Source: Chamaecyparis obtusa
Taxonomy: Eukaryota; Streptophyta; Pinopsida; Cupressales; Cupressaceae
Direction: 5' to 3'
DNA: 64,000 bases
Assembly (NCBI GenBank): GCA_027943335.1
Contig: BSBK01001538.1
Span: 1,296,001 to 1,360,000 of the forward strand
Shown: piece after piece, positions 24,000 to 37,230 of the stretch
Layout of the letters: each line of letters starts with the position of its first letter
How positions within the stretch are numbered: position 1 is the first letter of the stretch
The notes under the pieces: generated by a model
Seen by the model: the letters and a program-made list of their open reading frames with translations, nothing else
What the model was told of the DNA's origin: nothing
The model's database searches: none
Program-made: the position numbers and the translations under genes

Positions 24000-24260
24000 A
24001 TTTAGAAAATATGTGACTACATGACTAAAAAGTTTTTCGTGACTAAAAGTAATCAAATTCTACTAATTTTTTGTAATTCACAATTATAAATGACTAATTT
24101 AGTCATTTGGTAAAATTACAATGTCAAACAAACAAATGCCTAAATAAATGACCAAATAAATGACTAAATAATTAGTCACTAATAATTAGTTACCCAAACA
24201 AAAATGACTAAATAATTAGTAACCCAAAATAATGACTAAATAAATGATTATTACTCTTGT
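24000..24260. repeat. AT-rich palindromic repeat block
   Basis: The motif tgactaaataattagtca is a near-perfect inverted repeat. Forms of tgactaaat / attagtca recur at least eight times. It may be a decayed MITE or simple-sequence expansion. No TSD was found. Confidence 0.5.
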
Positions 24261-24356
24261 ATAATAACATTTAATAATATCAGGTACTTATATACTTAGA
24301 AGTTCCATTTCACTAGTAATACTTGTTCGCCAATAGACTTATTACGTGAGGAATCC

Positions 24357-24482
24357 ATCTACACCTATCTCATGCCAGAAATATGAATTTCAAGTGATTT
24401 CAAAATTGACCAATTCATGCAATCTATCTACACCTATTTCATGCTAGAAATATGACTTTTAGGTGATTTCAAAATTGGTCGA
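24357..24482. repeat. 57-bp tandem duplication
   Basis: The copies at about 24357-24412 and 24424-24482 share atctacacctat, tcatgc, agaaatatga and gtgatttcaaaattg, with several differences. Confidence 0.75.
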
Positions 24483-24499
24483 TAAACAACACTTAGAGA

Positions 24500-26149
24500 T
24501 AGAATCACAAGGAATATAGATTGTAGAAACATAATGGTTGAGTCTACTGATAACAAAGTTTTTTCCCATTAAAAAAGAACCTTTTTACCTAACAATAAAG
24601 ATTGATTCACTTCTATCTTTGTTTGCTGATATACTCAACCATCTTAATAATGAAAAACATAAATAACAATTATCACTTTTGGTATGCAAAAAGTTTCTCT
24701 TTTAGACTTTATGAACTAATTAGTTTTTTAAAAATAGAATTATTTTATAATCTATGAAATCACTTGTATATTGATCATTTTTACAGATATCCTTTTTTAT
24801 AAAGGTGAAAAATAGGTGTTTTAACATACATAAAAGGTTTTCAAGTTTAAAATTAAAGGGAAAAAAGTGCTCTCGTTTACACCCAATATTATTATCACCT
24901 TGGTCTTCATGATTTTTGACTTTGTCAAAATGAAAGAATGTGAAAGCTATTGAAAAAATGGCTTTGGGAGGGAAAATAAAAATTTATTTATCTAAATTGG
25001 AGCAAAGGAAGGCATTGAAGAAAAACCAAGCAAATAAAAAAGAAAACAAAGAATGGGGTTCATGTAATTTCCGCAGTCTGGTCTCAGGTGTTTATTTCGA
25101 AGGAGGGAGCTGACCATATCTTATATACTACTTCATCATGTTAGATTTTTTCCTATAATCTAGAAAGGAAACAATCTATAGAATTAGGTCTCAAACCCTT
25201 ATAAATTTATAGGAAAAAGTTTATGTCAAGAGGGTTGGATCTCACAATAGAATCCATTAGAGCCATGGTGAACTTCATCAATGAATTCACCAATGTAGAA
25301 GATGAAGATCAAGATTGTTATGGAAGAAATCTACAAAGTTTCTTGTATGCATTTCTTTTCTCTTTCTCTCTGTATTTTGATTTTTTAAAATATCATCATT
25401 AGATTTTTTGGATTTTTTATTGAATATGATTAGCAACATAATGTTTCTTAGATTCTCCAAAGAACTATGAGCAATCTCATATATACGTACTATCAAAATA
25501 CATGAAAAAATACACATCAGTAAGAAGCACTAACTAGAATTGAATGGATTGTGTTGTAATAGAAAAATGGTGCATTTGTATACAAAGTGGTCTAATCTTG
25601 GGGTTCCACTAGAAAGGATCATTTATAGCATGGACATTGTATTATATATAATTTTTTATATCATGAGACTCAATACCCAAATGATTGGATAGGATGTATT
25701 CACTTGTGAACTCTGTTAGGGTTTTTGGAATGTATTTCCATATTTGGATTTAAATTTAATTTAATGAATGTTTCATTTTGTTTTCAACTAATGAATATCC
25801 TCATTTTCTGCACATCTAGTTATTAATTAGGGTCCTTCAGGGACATGTGAGAAATGCATTACATTGGTCCCTAAGATTTGAATGCTACAATAAGGTTGTC
25901 TATCACATCTCCAACATCTTAGGGATGCCTATGAATGTCCTATCAAGAGTAAAAAAGATAAATAAATATTTTTTAATTTTTTATGTTCCCATATTGCCCC
26001 TAAACTTTCAATGATTTTGGAATTACTTTGCATTCGTTCATCATGGAGGAGGGAATGCTTTCTATAAAGTACCCAGAGAATTGAAAAATATTTAAGCTAT
26101 TGTTTCTATTGATATTTTTGGTACCAAAACTTGATTTTGACTTGGCCCC
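24500..26149. other. Intergenic sequence, nothing recognised
   Basis: AT-rich, with only short chance ORFs (for example 25287-25517 minus). No repeat structure or motif was recognised. Confidence 0.5.
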
Positions 26150-27125
26150 TTAATAGGTGTAGGAGAGATTCAAGGAGCTTGATTATTTCTCATGCAAAAA
26201 TCTTGGAGATAAACTTTGATGTAGTGTGACAATAACAACATACTAGAATATTATTAAAAAATCTAATATTTGTCCCAACACTCATGTTTAACAACCCGAA
26301 AATGATTTCCAACTTTTCACTATGGTGGAAAAGGAGTAATTTCTTATCCTCCTCATCCACATCATTCAATATAGGTTTTGTATCTAGAATATACCCTACT
26401 ACCTTCATCTCCAACTTTGCATAGATCTCCTATGTTTGAGGATGTGATCTGTCTCCTATACAAAAAAATATGTACCATTTTGTCTTTTTCAATTCAACTG
26501 CATCCAATAATCTTTCCAACTCCTCTATCTTTTATCAATTTCCTTACCTTTTTAACATCATACCACCTGTTTTATTTTGCATAAACATTTGATAGAATAA
26601 CATGAGGAGAATGTCTAGATTCCACTTCAAAAAGGAGTGTTGCCACAAATTCCCCAAGTCTTATGTTTTTTTGAATTAACAAGCACCAAACAAGAACAAT
26701 CACACAAACACAAGTTTTATAGGCATTTTGATAACAAAATTCAGATCTTTTTGAAGATAACTGGGATGACAAAGAATATAAACCATGCATGCATAATGAC
26801 CCAATGTAGGTGTAATGCAATAAGAATCACTCATGCAAATTAAGTTTTTACTTCCTTCATCTAATAGACCTTCATGGCTACATGCAAATATAACAAAAAC
26901 TAAGATTATATGGCTAGGGTTGTGTCTATGGAACTTCATTTTTTGAAAAAGTTTGATGGAATCCTTGCTGTATCCATGCATTGCATATCTTGTAATCGTT
27001 GCAGTCTATGAGACCATGTTTTCATTATACATATTGTCAAATAGTTTTTGTGGCTTAGATATAATTCCACATTTTGCATACATGTTTACCAAGGCCTTTT
27101 CAATTACAAATCCTATATTAGAAGC
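26150..27125 (-). pseudogene. Pentatricopeptide repeat (PPR) protein, PLS/DYW class, C-terminal fragment
   Basis: PPR-DYW proteins bind organelle RNA, and the DYW domain carries out C-to-U editing in mitochondria or plastids. Reading the minus strand: ALVNMYAKCG and KLFDNM near 27000-27090, then YAMHGYSKDSIKLF, ACSHEGLLDEG and the Y-x-C-M motif near 26785, all typical PPR motifs. The E region (LSNVYAK, KVRKLIKDRG near 26500) and E+ region follow. The DYW domain keeps the zinc ligands HSE (about 26308) and CYCH (about 26240), but has no readable HHF or terminal DYW. Frameshifts near 26700, 26570 and 26415, plus stops (a tryptophan turned TAG near 27018), make it a pseudogene. The N-terminal repeats upstream are lost. 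Confidence 0.88.
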
Positions 27126-27943
27126 ATCTCCCCCAACATGTCAATCATTATTGATAAAGGTTTCTCTAGTTACAAAAAAAAACACTTTAAACAAGGCTTG
27201 TAGGTGAATAAGGGCTAATACTTAATAGATTGTTGTAAAAAAAATCATAGTGTTGTAATCCTTGCATGGATGGTTGGGTCATGGGATATTAGTTGTGTAT
27301 GAACTCATCTAGTGAAACACTTGATATTGTAGCCATATTAAGAGAAACTAATAATGAAGGTCTTGGCACCCATGATGGTGGTGATGATAGAAGAGAGAGC
27401 ACAACTAGAGTATGAGACTTATGATAAATTATAAATAGAGGGCATACGTTATCAACCTGAGATAAGATCTACTCTTGGTAAGGATGCAAGAGTCAATATG
27501 TGACCAAGTGGACTCTCAGATCTCTGAATATACTATAAATATCCTTGATTGAGAACATTAGGGAGCATATTCTTTGAGTTTTGTAAGGATAGAAGTAGCC
27601 TCTCAGAGCTTGAATATGATTGTTGATAAACACTTGGTATTTATATGTGCCCTTCATATGTTGATTGATCCCCAGCCTTGATGAACCACTAACAATTTCT
27701 CTATCCATGGAAAATGTTTGTAGTCACAAAAATCTCCCAAAATTGAACTTGAACTGATACTTGGATGCATGAATAAAGATTTATCTAAAAATTTACCATG
27801 TATTTTATCTATATAATATTGAAATAAACTGAGAGCATATTCATTAAAACTTAATACACTTATCTATGCCCCAGACCATCTTTGGAAAAAGATAAAAGTA
27901 AATACCATTAAAACATCTATTCTAGACAAAAAAAATTTATGTT
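27126..27943. other. Intergenic sequence, nothing recognised
   Basis: No further PPR repeats could be read on the minus strand. Only chance ORFs (27493-27708 minus). Tat-B inserted at its right edge. Confidence 0.45.
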
Positions 27944-27948
27944 ATTGG
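27944..27948. repeat. Tat-B target site duplication, left copy
   Basis: attgg precedes the 5' LTR; the same attgg follows the 3' LTR at 48134-48138. Confidence 0.9.
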
Positions 27949-29158
27949 TGTAGACACCTAAGAATCCACTTGTCAATTAAAATTTTTTTGTTGATAAAAG
28001 ACTTGATGACATCATCATTAATTAATTAATTTTTATTGTCATTATCCCTCCTCCTATTTTAATTAAAGGCATTTAATTAAAGAATCCCTCCCAAAAGCAT
28101 TTAAATCCAATTTGAATGATAATCCCTCCAATTTATTAATTATTTAATAAATTATGGCTCAAAACCCTTTAAATAAATCAAATATTTATTTAAAAGCCAA
28201 AAACCCTAAATATCTTCTATAAAACCCTAAACCCATCCTCTCTTTCCTAATCCCTCTCTAAACCTTCTTAGAGGGTGATTCCTAACCCTCTTAGTCTAAA
28301 CCCTCATCCTTTGACTTTTGGTCAACCCCTCATTAATGAGCCTTACATGCTCATTAATGACCTCTTACACCCTCATTAATGGCTCTTATAGCCTCTTAAT
28401 GAGAACCCATGTCTCTTCTTCCATTTTGGTCTCCTAGCACACTTCCCTAGTGTTTCTCACATGTCTGAGCAACCCTTAACCCTTATCCCTTTGACCATAC
28501 CTCCAACCATACCCCTAACTCTACCCCTAACCCTGACTCTGACCCTAACTACCCTTCCTAACCAAAGCCCTTCTTGAAATCCTATAAATACTCCTCCTTC
28601 GAAGAGATTTCACATCTTTCATAGTAAACATTGTTATCATGTCAATTTGCATCTAGACTTAACTTAATTTCTAGTATTGTTAGATTTAGTTCATTTTTAT
28701 GCTTTCTAGCTCACTCTAGCTTAGCCTAATGGATTGAATCTAGTTTATTTCAAGAAATAATAACCATTTTAATTCATCTCATATCCATCTTTTGGTTAAA
28801 ATTAACTTTTCATACTCATCCTTAATCTAGAATCTGTATTTGGCTTCATTTGAACCCTTGGGACTCTAGGGGCAAATCAGGTTCACCATACCTAGTTTTG
28901 TGCCGTTATAGGGTATCCATGTTTCCTAAATGATCCTAATACTTCCTAAGAAACATTGGGGACATTATCCTTGTGTTTTTAGAGCACACCCACATCCCTC
29001 CTATCAGAGCAAATCAAATAGTGACAGGGTGCTCCCGTTTAAGCTCAATCTGAGGTGTCTTGCAAATAGTTTTTCTATATGTTAGGTATATGATGCTCTC
29101 ACTAATGTTTGACCATATATGAATGTTATGAACTCGTAATGTTTTCACATTGATCACA
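27949..29158 (+). repeat. Tat-B 5' LTR (1210 bp)
   Basis: It begins TGTAGACACCTAAG and ends CATTGATCACA. It contains two telo-box-like AAACCCTA sequences (about 28200-28230), a C-rich block of CCCTAAC-like words near 28495-28550, and a TATA box at 28583. It is homologous to the 3' LTR along its whole length. Confidence 0.93.
28583..28590 (+). promoter_or_regulatory. TATA box in Tat-B 5' LTR
   Basis: TATAAATA is conserved at the same place in the 3' LTR (47549-47556), about 635 bp into the LTR. Confidence 0.65.
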
Positions 29159-29162
29159 TTTT

Positions 29163-29182
29163 TGGACGCCCGGTGGGACCCC
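29163..29182 (+). promoter_or_regulatory. Tat-B primer binding site
   Basis: TGGACGCCCGGTGGGACCCC begins 4 bases after the LTR. It resembles the Tat-C site TGGCACTCATCGTGGGGCC. The matching tRNA was not identified. Confidence 0.7.
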
Positions 29183-32100
29183 ACCATGCTCTTCAAACTC
29201 CTTTTTTAGGGTTTTTTGGTTTAAAAACTCACTTTTTTTGCAAGTCCCAGGCATCCTTGGAGGAAGATTCATACAAATTACTTCCTTGGCATGGATTTAA
29301 ATTTTTCAAACCCCCTATTTTTGTATGGTAACATGTATATTTCCATTTGAGCCATTTTGCGTGTATTTTGGGCCTTTTCCCACCTCCTGGCATGAATTAC
29401 TATATGGGAACCCCTAGATTTCCATTTGGGAACCTATGTAATGTCATATGATACCGATCCTTAAAAAAACCCTGGTCTGAATTTTTTTATGGGAAATAGA
29501 GGGCTTGTGTGAATCCCTAAACTTGGGTTTTGTCAGTTTTTAAGGTTCATTTGGGCCTAGTCCTAGTGACCCTAAACTTCAAATTTGCATGTTCTAACTC
29601 CATGCTCTTGTAGGTACTCCTTGGAAGGAAATTTGATCACCAAAACATAAAATTCTTAAGGCTTATTAAATCTCTTTCATGTTTAGGAACTAAAAAACCT
29701 CATTTCTTGGGATTAAAATGAACTTTCATTCACTCTTGAATGCCTAAAAAGCAAAGAATCTGCATATCTTTCCTAAACAATTCAAAACTAATCTTGATCA
29801 ATCCTAAAGTGATCAAACTAACTCATAATGTTTTTTTTTTGTCTAAAAATAACTTCATTCATTCAAACTTAAGTGATTTAGGGTTTCATGCAATCTAGGA
29901 ACACTTCAAATTTTGAGTGCTTAAAAAGGACTAAATCTGCATATCTCTCCTAAAAAATTCAAAATCAATCCTAATCAATCCTAAAGTTTCATAAACCAAT
30001 CTTGATGCTTTGTTTTTGGCTAAAATGAACCTTAGCTAAGAAATTTCAATGTTTTAAGGTTTTTTATTGCAAGTCTCACAGTGCAAATCTAGGAAAAGTT
30101 TCAAATGTTTTGAACTAACACCAAATCTTGAATGACCTTAAAAGATGAAACTAAAGAAAATATGAAGTCATTTCATTTGAGTCCTAAAACAAATACAATC
30201 TTGAATTCACAAAGTGAAAACAAAGTAAATTCATTTCAAAATCAAGTTCAAGTAGGATCCTAAAGGGAAAACTCAATTTCTAATGCAAAAAGGTAAAACA
30301 CTTGCAAAATCTTTCAAAGAGCTTTCTTTTATGCATTCAAGGAAAGAACAAATCAAATCCTAAACATGTGTGCTTGAAAGTGTTGGGATGAAAAAAACTT
30401 AATCAATTTGGAAAATAACTCTTTTTTGATGTGCTTCTAGGAGTTTTTCAAATTTTGCAAAACCTATTTAGACTAAGTGATGTAAAAAAAATTGAACTAG
30501 GACAAGTTGATTTGTTTTACTTCTAGCCAGGCCTATCCAAAGAGAAAAGTGCTTCCTCTTTGGATAATGACCTCAAACTGGTACTTCCTTGACCGGTATA
30601 GAAATAAAGTGTTGAGCAAACTCTCACTTAGTCCTCTCAAGCTTGGGTGATTCTTGTTGATTGTAGCCTGAGGTAGGTGAATATTCCTACTATTTCAACA
30701 TGGTCAACTAGGCTCTTAACTGAATCACACATTTACAAATTGATTGGGAGGATTCCAAAGACCAAATCAGGCACTTGTTAATCAGAGGCTTCCCGATCTA
30801 ATCTTGAAGGTATCAAAATCTTTGTGTAAGGACCGATCCAAGTGGTTTCCCAAATCACCTGAAGATTACTCACCATCTATATCCCTTTTGGAGTACCAAG
30901 TTATGGGCAAAGATTTTTATACTAGCCTATCTTTTAAGTAGTTCTTGTTGGTGTTTTTTCAAAGTTTCAAACTCAGTGCACAAACATCTATTAGAACATT
31001 CACATTTCTGAAAACATTATCAGAATCTTTGGTCCTCATTTTCTTATATCCCACAAAGTTGCTTTGTCCTTTATCGGGATTGCTTTTAGAATATCTCTTG
31101 AGTCTTTTTATCCTTTTCCATTGGAGACAAATCAAAACTGGAAGCCAAATCAGGAACCTATCAAAAGATCAGATACCTAAAGCATTGATTCAAAATAAAT
31201 TGCCAAAAACTTTCAAGCTATGTTTGATTTGATCAAACATAAGAAAGCCAAACTACCCAATTACCATTTCTATCAGGAGAAGAAGATTGTAGAAAGAGAC
31301 CTAAAAGATCACCAACCTTCCCTTAAGGAAATCCAAGTAGAAACCAAGTATCAGGAGAAACTGGACAATATGGGTTATAATGCAAGAGTGAAACAATTTG
31401 CAACCCAATTTCTGGTCAATCGCCACTTTGTCAATCTAGAAAGTGAAGACTAATTTGGATCATCACTTATCCATCATTCCTTCAGAATCCAACATCCTAT
31501 CTTGATATCCTTAGTTGCATCATAGGATCATCCTTAAAATTGCATCATTGCATCATTGGATCATTCTTACTTGCATCTTTAAAATTTTTTCCTAGTTGCA
31601 TTCTTGCATCATAAATCATCATCCAAAATTGCATTTTAAGTCATCTCCCTAGATTGTATCATATATCACCCTTTCTTATTAGGTCATCCTCTAGAACAAC
31701 ATCATTTGTCCATCCTCCATCATCCTCCATCAGTAATCCAAAATCAAAATCCTTGCCTCATCCCATCATCCTTGGTCCAAATCCTAAATCCAGGATTCCA
31801 CCATCCCTGAACCAAATCTAGTTATCCAAATCTAAGCACTTAGTGTCATATATTTTGAGTTGATCAATCCTTATCTCAAATCAAAAACACCCCAGCACTA
31901 CCCTTTAACTAAGCATTGTATATGGCATCTTGTACTTGTCTTTGTATGCCTCATCATCTTGAACAAGAGATTGGCATACACTAGCAAGAATCCCATCTTC
32001 CAAAGATTAATAGTCTATCTTAGGTTAACAATCCAATCCTCTTTGATCCTACATCAGGAAGCAACAACTCATTGTTGATACTTAGTAATCCTCCACCATC

Positions 32101-32322
32101 CTCGTCATCCACAATACTCCATCATCCTCAATTCAATCAAGCATCCCACCATCCTTCAGTTGATTTGAATCCTTGCATCATATCCTTAGATTTTCATAGA
32201 CTCATCCTAATCCACCATCCTTAAGTTTTTTTAGATCTACATTCACCATCTTTAGATTTTTTCATAGGAAACATCTTGCATTCACCCATCATCAACATCT
32301 TCATTCTTAGATCTGCATTTCA
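29183..32322 (+). other. 5' untranslated leader of Tat-B
   Basis: Long and AT-rich, with no convincing gene. It contains a 177-bp tandem repeat (29705-30050), a block homologous to the Tat-A leader (30824-30885), and a CATC-rich low-complexity tract (31460-32330). Small ORFs at 30744-31453 have no recognisable product. Confidence 0.7.
29705..30050 (+). repeat. About 177-bp tandem repeat, two copies
   Basis: The phrases aatctgcatatctttcctaaa and caatcctaaagt recur 177 bp apart (29756 and 29933). Both copies are followed by a ctaaaataa/ctaaaatga stretch. Confidence 0.7.
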
Positions 32323-32330
32323 TGTCTGCA
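31460..32330 (+). repeat. CATC-rich low-complexity tract in Tat-B leader
   Basis: Words such as catcatcc, catcctt and gcatcat recur dozens of times without a fixed period. A smaller, similar tract lies at 46560-46650 in the 3' UTR of the same element. Confidence 0.6.
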
Positions 32331-35055
32331 AAGATGTGAGCTAGGAAGAGAAGGAATATGGATCCCAACTTGGCCACTAGTTCACTTGATCCCAATGATC
32401 CTAATAGCTCAATGGTAACCTATAATCCATAACCTCCATAGGTCAAGAATGTGTGGGAAGATCCAACTGAACCCCTCACTTCATTCTCCATGGAAGCATT
32501 CATGAGCCATCCAGGGCATGCACAAATGGTAAGTACAATCATTGACCAAAATCGATGGGCTATATTGGAAAAATTTTCACAAGAGGGTATTTCCATTCTA
32601 CCACAACTTTAGCCCCTAAAAAACCATCCATATCCCGGCTGAAGCATATACCCCCATCATCCAATAAATCCATGATCCTAGCTTACAAATATCTCAGGTA
32701 GCCTCACCCATCCCCCATCTCTTGTAAAGCAACTTCACAAGTCTCACAACACAAACAACAACACAATCCACTCCCTTTTCTATCATGGGAATGCCACCAT
32801 CATCTACAACATCTCAAGCCACCACTCAGGCACAAAGTTCTACACAAACTCAACCTCCACCTCCCATGCAAATTGCCACACAAGCAGTTCATCCACCTTC
32901 CATGAGCCAAGCTTCCTCGGCAGATTCATCCTTTCCGGGGACAACACAATCATTCCCTTCTTTCACCCAAAAAGATTCCACATCAGCACCACCCTTCTTG
33001 AGGGCAACACAAGTTCCTCCTTCTGCTTCCTACCAAGCTTCCACTCAAGCATTTGTTCCACCCATCATTTGACATGCTCATTCTACGTACATTCCTCCTC
33101 CACCCTATATCTCTAACACACAAGTCCAACATGCCACTTTCACAACAGGAATTCCCTTCATGGGATCTCAGAATCCCCCATCTACTTCCCAGACTCCTGC
33201 CATCATATCTAAATTTCCAACATCCTCTGCATCACAACTTCCAGCACCAACAAGCTCTCATTGGGGCCTCACCAAAGCCCAAATGCATGCACTAAGAATA
33301 CAAACCCAGTCACAAATATCCATTCCCACAAACCCACAAGCCACTTTCCCTCAAGCAGCACAACAAATATCATCACAACGTCTGCTAGGTTCATCTTTCC
33401 CTGCATATACCAACTATCTATTTGTACCACCCACTACTTCTCAAATAGTACCACCACCCCAACAGTAGAGTTCATCTCATCTTGCTAGCTACCTTGCACA
33501 ACCACCTCCTATCACTAGCTTCATGATAGACGCTCCACCCTTAAGAAATGCAAGGATGCATCCCACCTACATCAACCAAGCCCAAAGCCAAGTGCATCAA
33601 GGAAGATCCTATTAGGAAGATGCACAATTTCACCAACATCCCCCATAGAAGCAATACTTCCCAGCACTCTAACAACATCCTATCATCCCCAAACAACAAC
33701 AAGCATTGTCCTATCCATCGCAACAACAACATCCCATCATCTCCCAACAACAATAAGAAACTCCATATCCTCCACAACAATACACCCCCATACCTCAGCA
33801 TCAATATATTTTTGAGTAACCCTCACCACAAAATCCATTCCAATTCACCTATCTTGATAGGCAATCTCCATATCCTACTCCACAATATCCTCAACAAAAC
33901 CATCCATATTCACCAACACCATTAGATCCTTTCCCAATGGGAGTACCCACTCCAACACCAATCAATTCCAAATGGGAAGAAATAAAGAACGCTCTCAAGG
34001 AGCTTAAGGCTGAAATAGAAAGAAAGGCTTTCAAGTTTGACGAGGTATGTCCCTATCCCTTTGACAGATCTATCACCATGATCCCCTTTCCTAAACACTT
34101 CGAGACACCCAAGTTTGACAAATATCAAGGGAAAGGAGATCCAGTCAACCATGTTAAGGAATTATATATGGCTTGCCAAGAGGTTACATACAATGAAAAT
34201 TTCCTCATGCCCCTATTCCCCAAAAGCTTGGGAGGGACTGCTATTGAGTGGTTTTATAAGATACCTTATGGGACAATCACAACCTTTGTAGAACTCTTTG
34301 CGAAGTTCATAGCCCAATATGCCCATAATGTTGATAATGAGTTGTCATTGTTAGACCTTTGCAACTCAAAGTAGCAAGGAGGTGAGAGCCTAGCTGATTA
34401 CCTACAATGATGGAAAACCCTCACCACAAGGTTATCATATCAACCACTTGAGAAACATTTTACTAAAATATTCATCGATAACCTGCATCCCAAACTATCC
34501 CATTTCATAAGGATGAACTACATCCAAACTTATCAAGACATCAAAGGTAAGGGGATAGACATCGAAAGAGGCCTCTTAGATGAAGGCACCATTCAACACT
34601 ACAAAGACAATTCACATAGCAAATATAGTAATGAAAAGCCTCTCTACTGGAACAAGAACAAGGACATTGTCACTCATGGAGCAACATACACTAAGAATGT
34701 CCAAATTATTGTGGCTGGTCCTAAACCTCCTCTTGCATATCAACAACAACAGCCACAAATCAATCAACAACTTATGCAACATTATCAACACTAAGAAAAC
34801 CAAGAAAATCAAGATAATGCCATATCTATTACCCTAGCTCAAAATAGGCCTCAAGTCTAGACCAATCAGCAATGTACCTTCACACCTCTTGGTGAACCAC
34901 TGGAGATAATCTTCCATTGAATTGATAAAGCCAACCTAATCACCTATCCTCCAACTTAGCAATTCGATACACAAATCCCAAGCCAACATGGTACAAAGAT
35001 CATGAATACTATGACTATCATCATATTAAAGGACATACTACCCTCAAGTGCATGA
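32323..35055 (+). pseudogene. Tat-B gag with long P/Q/S-rich N-terminal extension, broken
   Basis: Gag would form the particle. The likely start is the ATG at 32323 (followed in frame by a TGA) or the ATG at 32358 (MDPNLATSSLDPNDPN). A frameshift between 32600 and 32785 moves it to frame 1. From 32785 to about 33930 is an unusual run of proline, glutamine, serine and threonine, several hundred residues long. The gag core follows: CPYPFDRSITMIPFPKHFE near 34048, FDKYQGKGDPVNHV near 34113, PLFPKSLGGTAIEWF near 34210. A degenerate knuckle lies near 35000-35050 (YYDYHHIKGHTTLKC), with the first cysteine changed to tyrosine. Stops near 34372, 34408 and elsewhere break it. Confidence 0.85.
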
Positions 35056-37230
35056 AACTAAAGCACTATATCCAAGATCTCATTGATATAAAGGAGATCC
35101 AAGTGGACACACCAGCCCAATCTTTGCCTAATGCCAATCTTCAAATCTATCAAAATGTGTTCCCTCAACACAATGCTATGAAAAAATAGGTCAATACCAA
35201 TCCTCCACCTCAGAACCAAAGCAAAGGCAAACAAGGAGACCATGCTGATGGAAAAGACTATACTACTACCCACATCAACTATGACAAATTTTTTGGATGC
35301 ATAACCCAATTCGAGCCCACTGTGAACATCATCCATGTTAAGGTAGTAGATAGTCAATGTGTTGTTACCACATGTAGAGGTCAGATATCTGTCTCCGGTG
35401 CTAATCCAATGCCTACACACAATGCACAGTATAATCTTCTAGAACACCTTGGGAATATAACTTCCCAAATCTCCATCCTTGACCTTCTTCGCACTTCACC
35501 CATCCATTAAGAGATCCTCAATCGAACCCTCCAAGAATGACATGTCCCCACAAACATTAATATCATCTAGTTTGAGAACCTTGTGGGACACCTATCAACA
35601 TCTTATGCTCTTTCCTTCAAGTTGTCTGACATACCATTTGTCAAGCCTAACCACAATCTTCCTCCCTATATTGCTATCATGGTCAGAGATTTTTCCATCA
35701 AAAGGGTCATGATAGATAATGGCTCAACATCTAAATTTGTGTACCTTGAAATTCATCTAGTAAGTGGGATTCATAGAGGCAAACATATCACAAGATGTTA
35801 TCACCATCAAGGCCAATGATAACTTGGAGTGTACCTTAGAAGGTACCATTATTTTTCCAATCAAGTTGGGCCCAACAATTCAAGACACCATCTACCACGT
35901 CCTTGATCTAGACCTACCATATAACATCCTCCTTGACTGACCATGGATCCATTTCATCAAAGCCATACCATCTAATTATCATTAGTGCCTCAAATTCCTG
36001 CATCAAGGCACTACAATCACCATCCATGCAGATCCCCAACCCTTCACATACTATCATGTGTTGGAAGCATCATTCCCCCATTACACCCATTGTCCTAGAA
36101 TCAACATCGACACTTCTATTGCTAGCTCATCTCGATCCCATAGTGATCCAGAAATAATCCTAGCCTCCACCTTCTCTTTTGTGAAGATCAACAACCAGGG
36201 CTATGGTGAATACAACCTAAATGATACATTTGCAGTAGGAAACCTACCTCTTAATCCACATACACAAGGGAGCCCAAGCCACCAAAGCAAGCCCACTCTA
36301 GCTGACCTTAAAATCAAGCAGTTGGGGCCATTAAGTTTTGTTTCCCATGGAATCATAAACAATTTAGAGATAGACCTTGACATCAACAGGTGGCTATACA
36401 AAGATCCCCAACCTCTTGAAACTGAGCTCCTTAGTTACTTCAAAGATAAATATCCTTCATCAAACAAATATGCTACAGAACAATGGAAATATCAAGGTGA
36501 TGGTCTAAGACCAGAAGAAAGTGGAAGCAAAAATCTAATAGAGGCCTCACAAAACCCTAAACACCAAGGCCTTGGCTTTAATACCTCTCACTGTGCATAC
36601 AAAAATCCAATACCACAACTAGGGGCACTAATATGCCCAACATCACCCTCTTGAATATATAGGATGACCTTGTAGAAATTGAAGACATCCCTGAAGAGGA
36701 AGAAAATAAATCCTATGATAACATCTTCGACTATGAAACCCTCCTGGGAAATTCTATCCTCCATCAACTTGCCATTAATGTCATTGAACTTCCCCTCATC
36801 CATCCCAAACTCAGAGACTAGGGTTAACCAAGCATAATTCATATCGATGAGTTCCAAGGCACATAAGTGCTCCTAAGATTCATGGGAACATTAGGCCAAC
36901 AATCATATCAAGAACAAGTATCACCTCATGTTTGCAAACTCAACCCTAAGGGATACTTTGGGGAAGAGGAAGTCTTTAGCCGCAAAATTAAAAAAGAAAA
37001 AAAAGGAATAATTCCTTTTGTGAAAACCCCTCTGGGGCACATTCTAACTCTAAAAAAGAAAAAACAAAGGGCGTATCTTCTGGTGAAAACCTCTTTGAGG
37101 TGCTTGAAGATGAGGACTTTCCTCTTCCCCCCATCTAGGACTATAGACCAGAGCAATTATCCATCATCATCAAGGAAAAAAATCCAGTCAACTTGGGAAC
37201 ATAAGAATACCCAAGGATTACATATATTAC
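35056..37230 (+). pseudogene. Tat-B protease, G-patch-like motif and linker, broken
   Basis: The active-site segment reads MIDNGST at about 35710-35730. The later protease block YNILLD, a stop, then PWIHF lies near 35921-35955, with a frameshift between. In frame 1 (36058-36654) the linker continues with GYGEYNLNDTF, which parallels GMGEYTLDS in Tat-A and GMGEYTMEL in Tat-C. The G-patch-like motif runs 36487-36579 (QGDGL to QGLGF). The remainder up to RT is poorly conserved and carries several stops and frame changes. It would process the polyprotein; now dead. Confidence 0.75.

Noticed and set aside
30744..31453. Series of plus-strand ORFs in the Tat-B leader
   Set aside because: No similarity among Tat leaders at protein level; the homologous nucleotide block in Tat-A is not open in the same way.
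33541..33804. Minus-strand leucine-rich ORF
   Set aside because: Antisense of the CAA/CAC-rich Tat-B gag extension.
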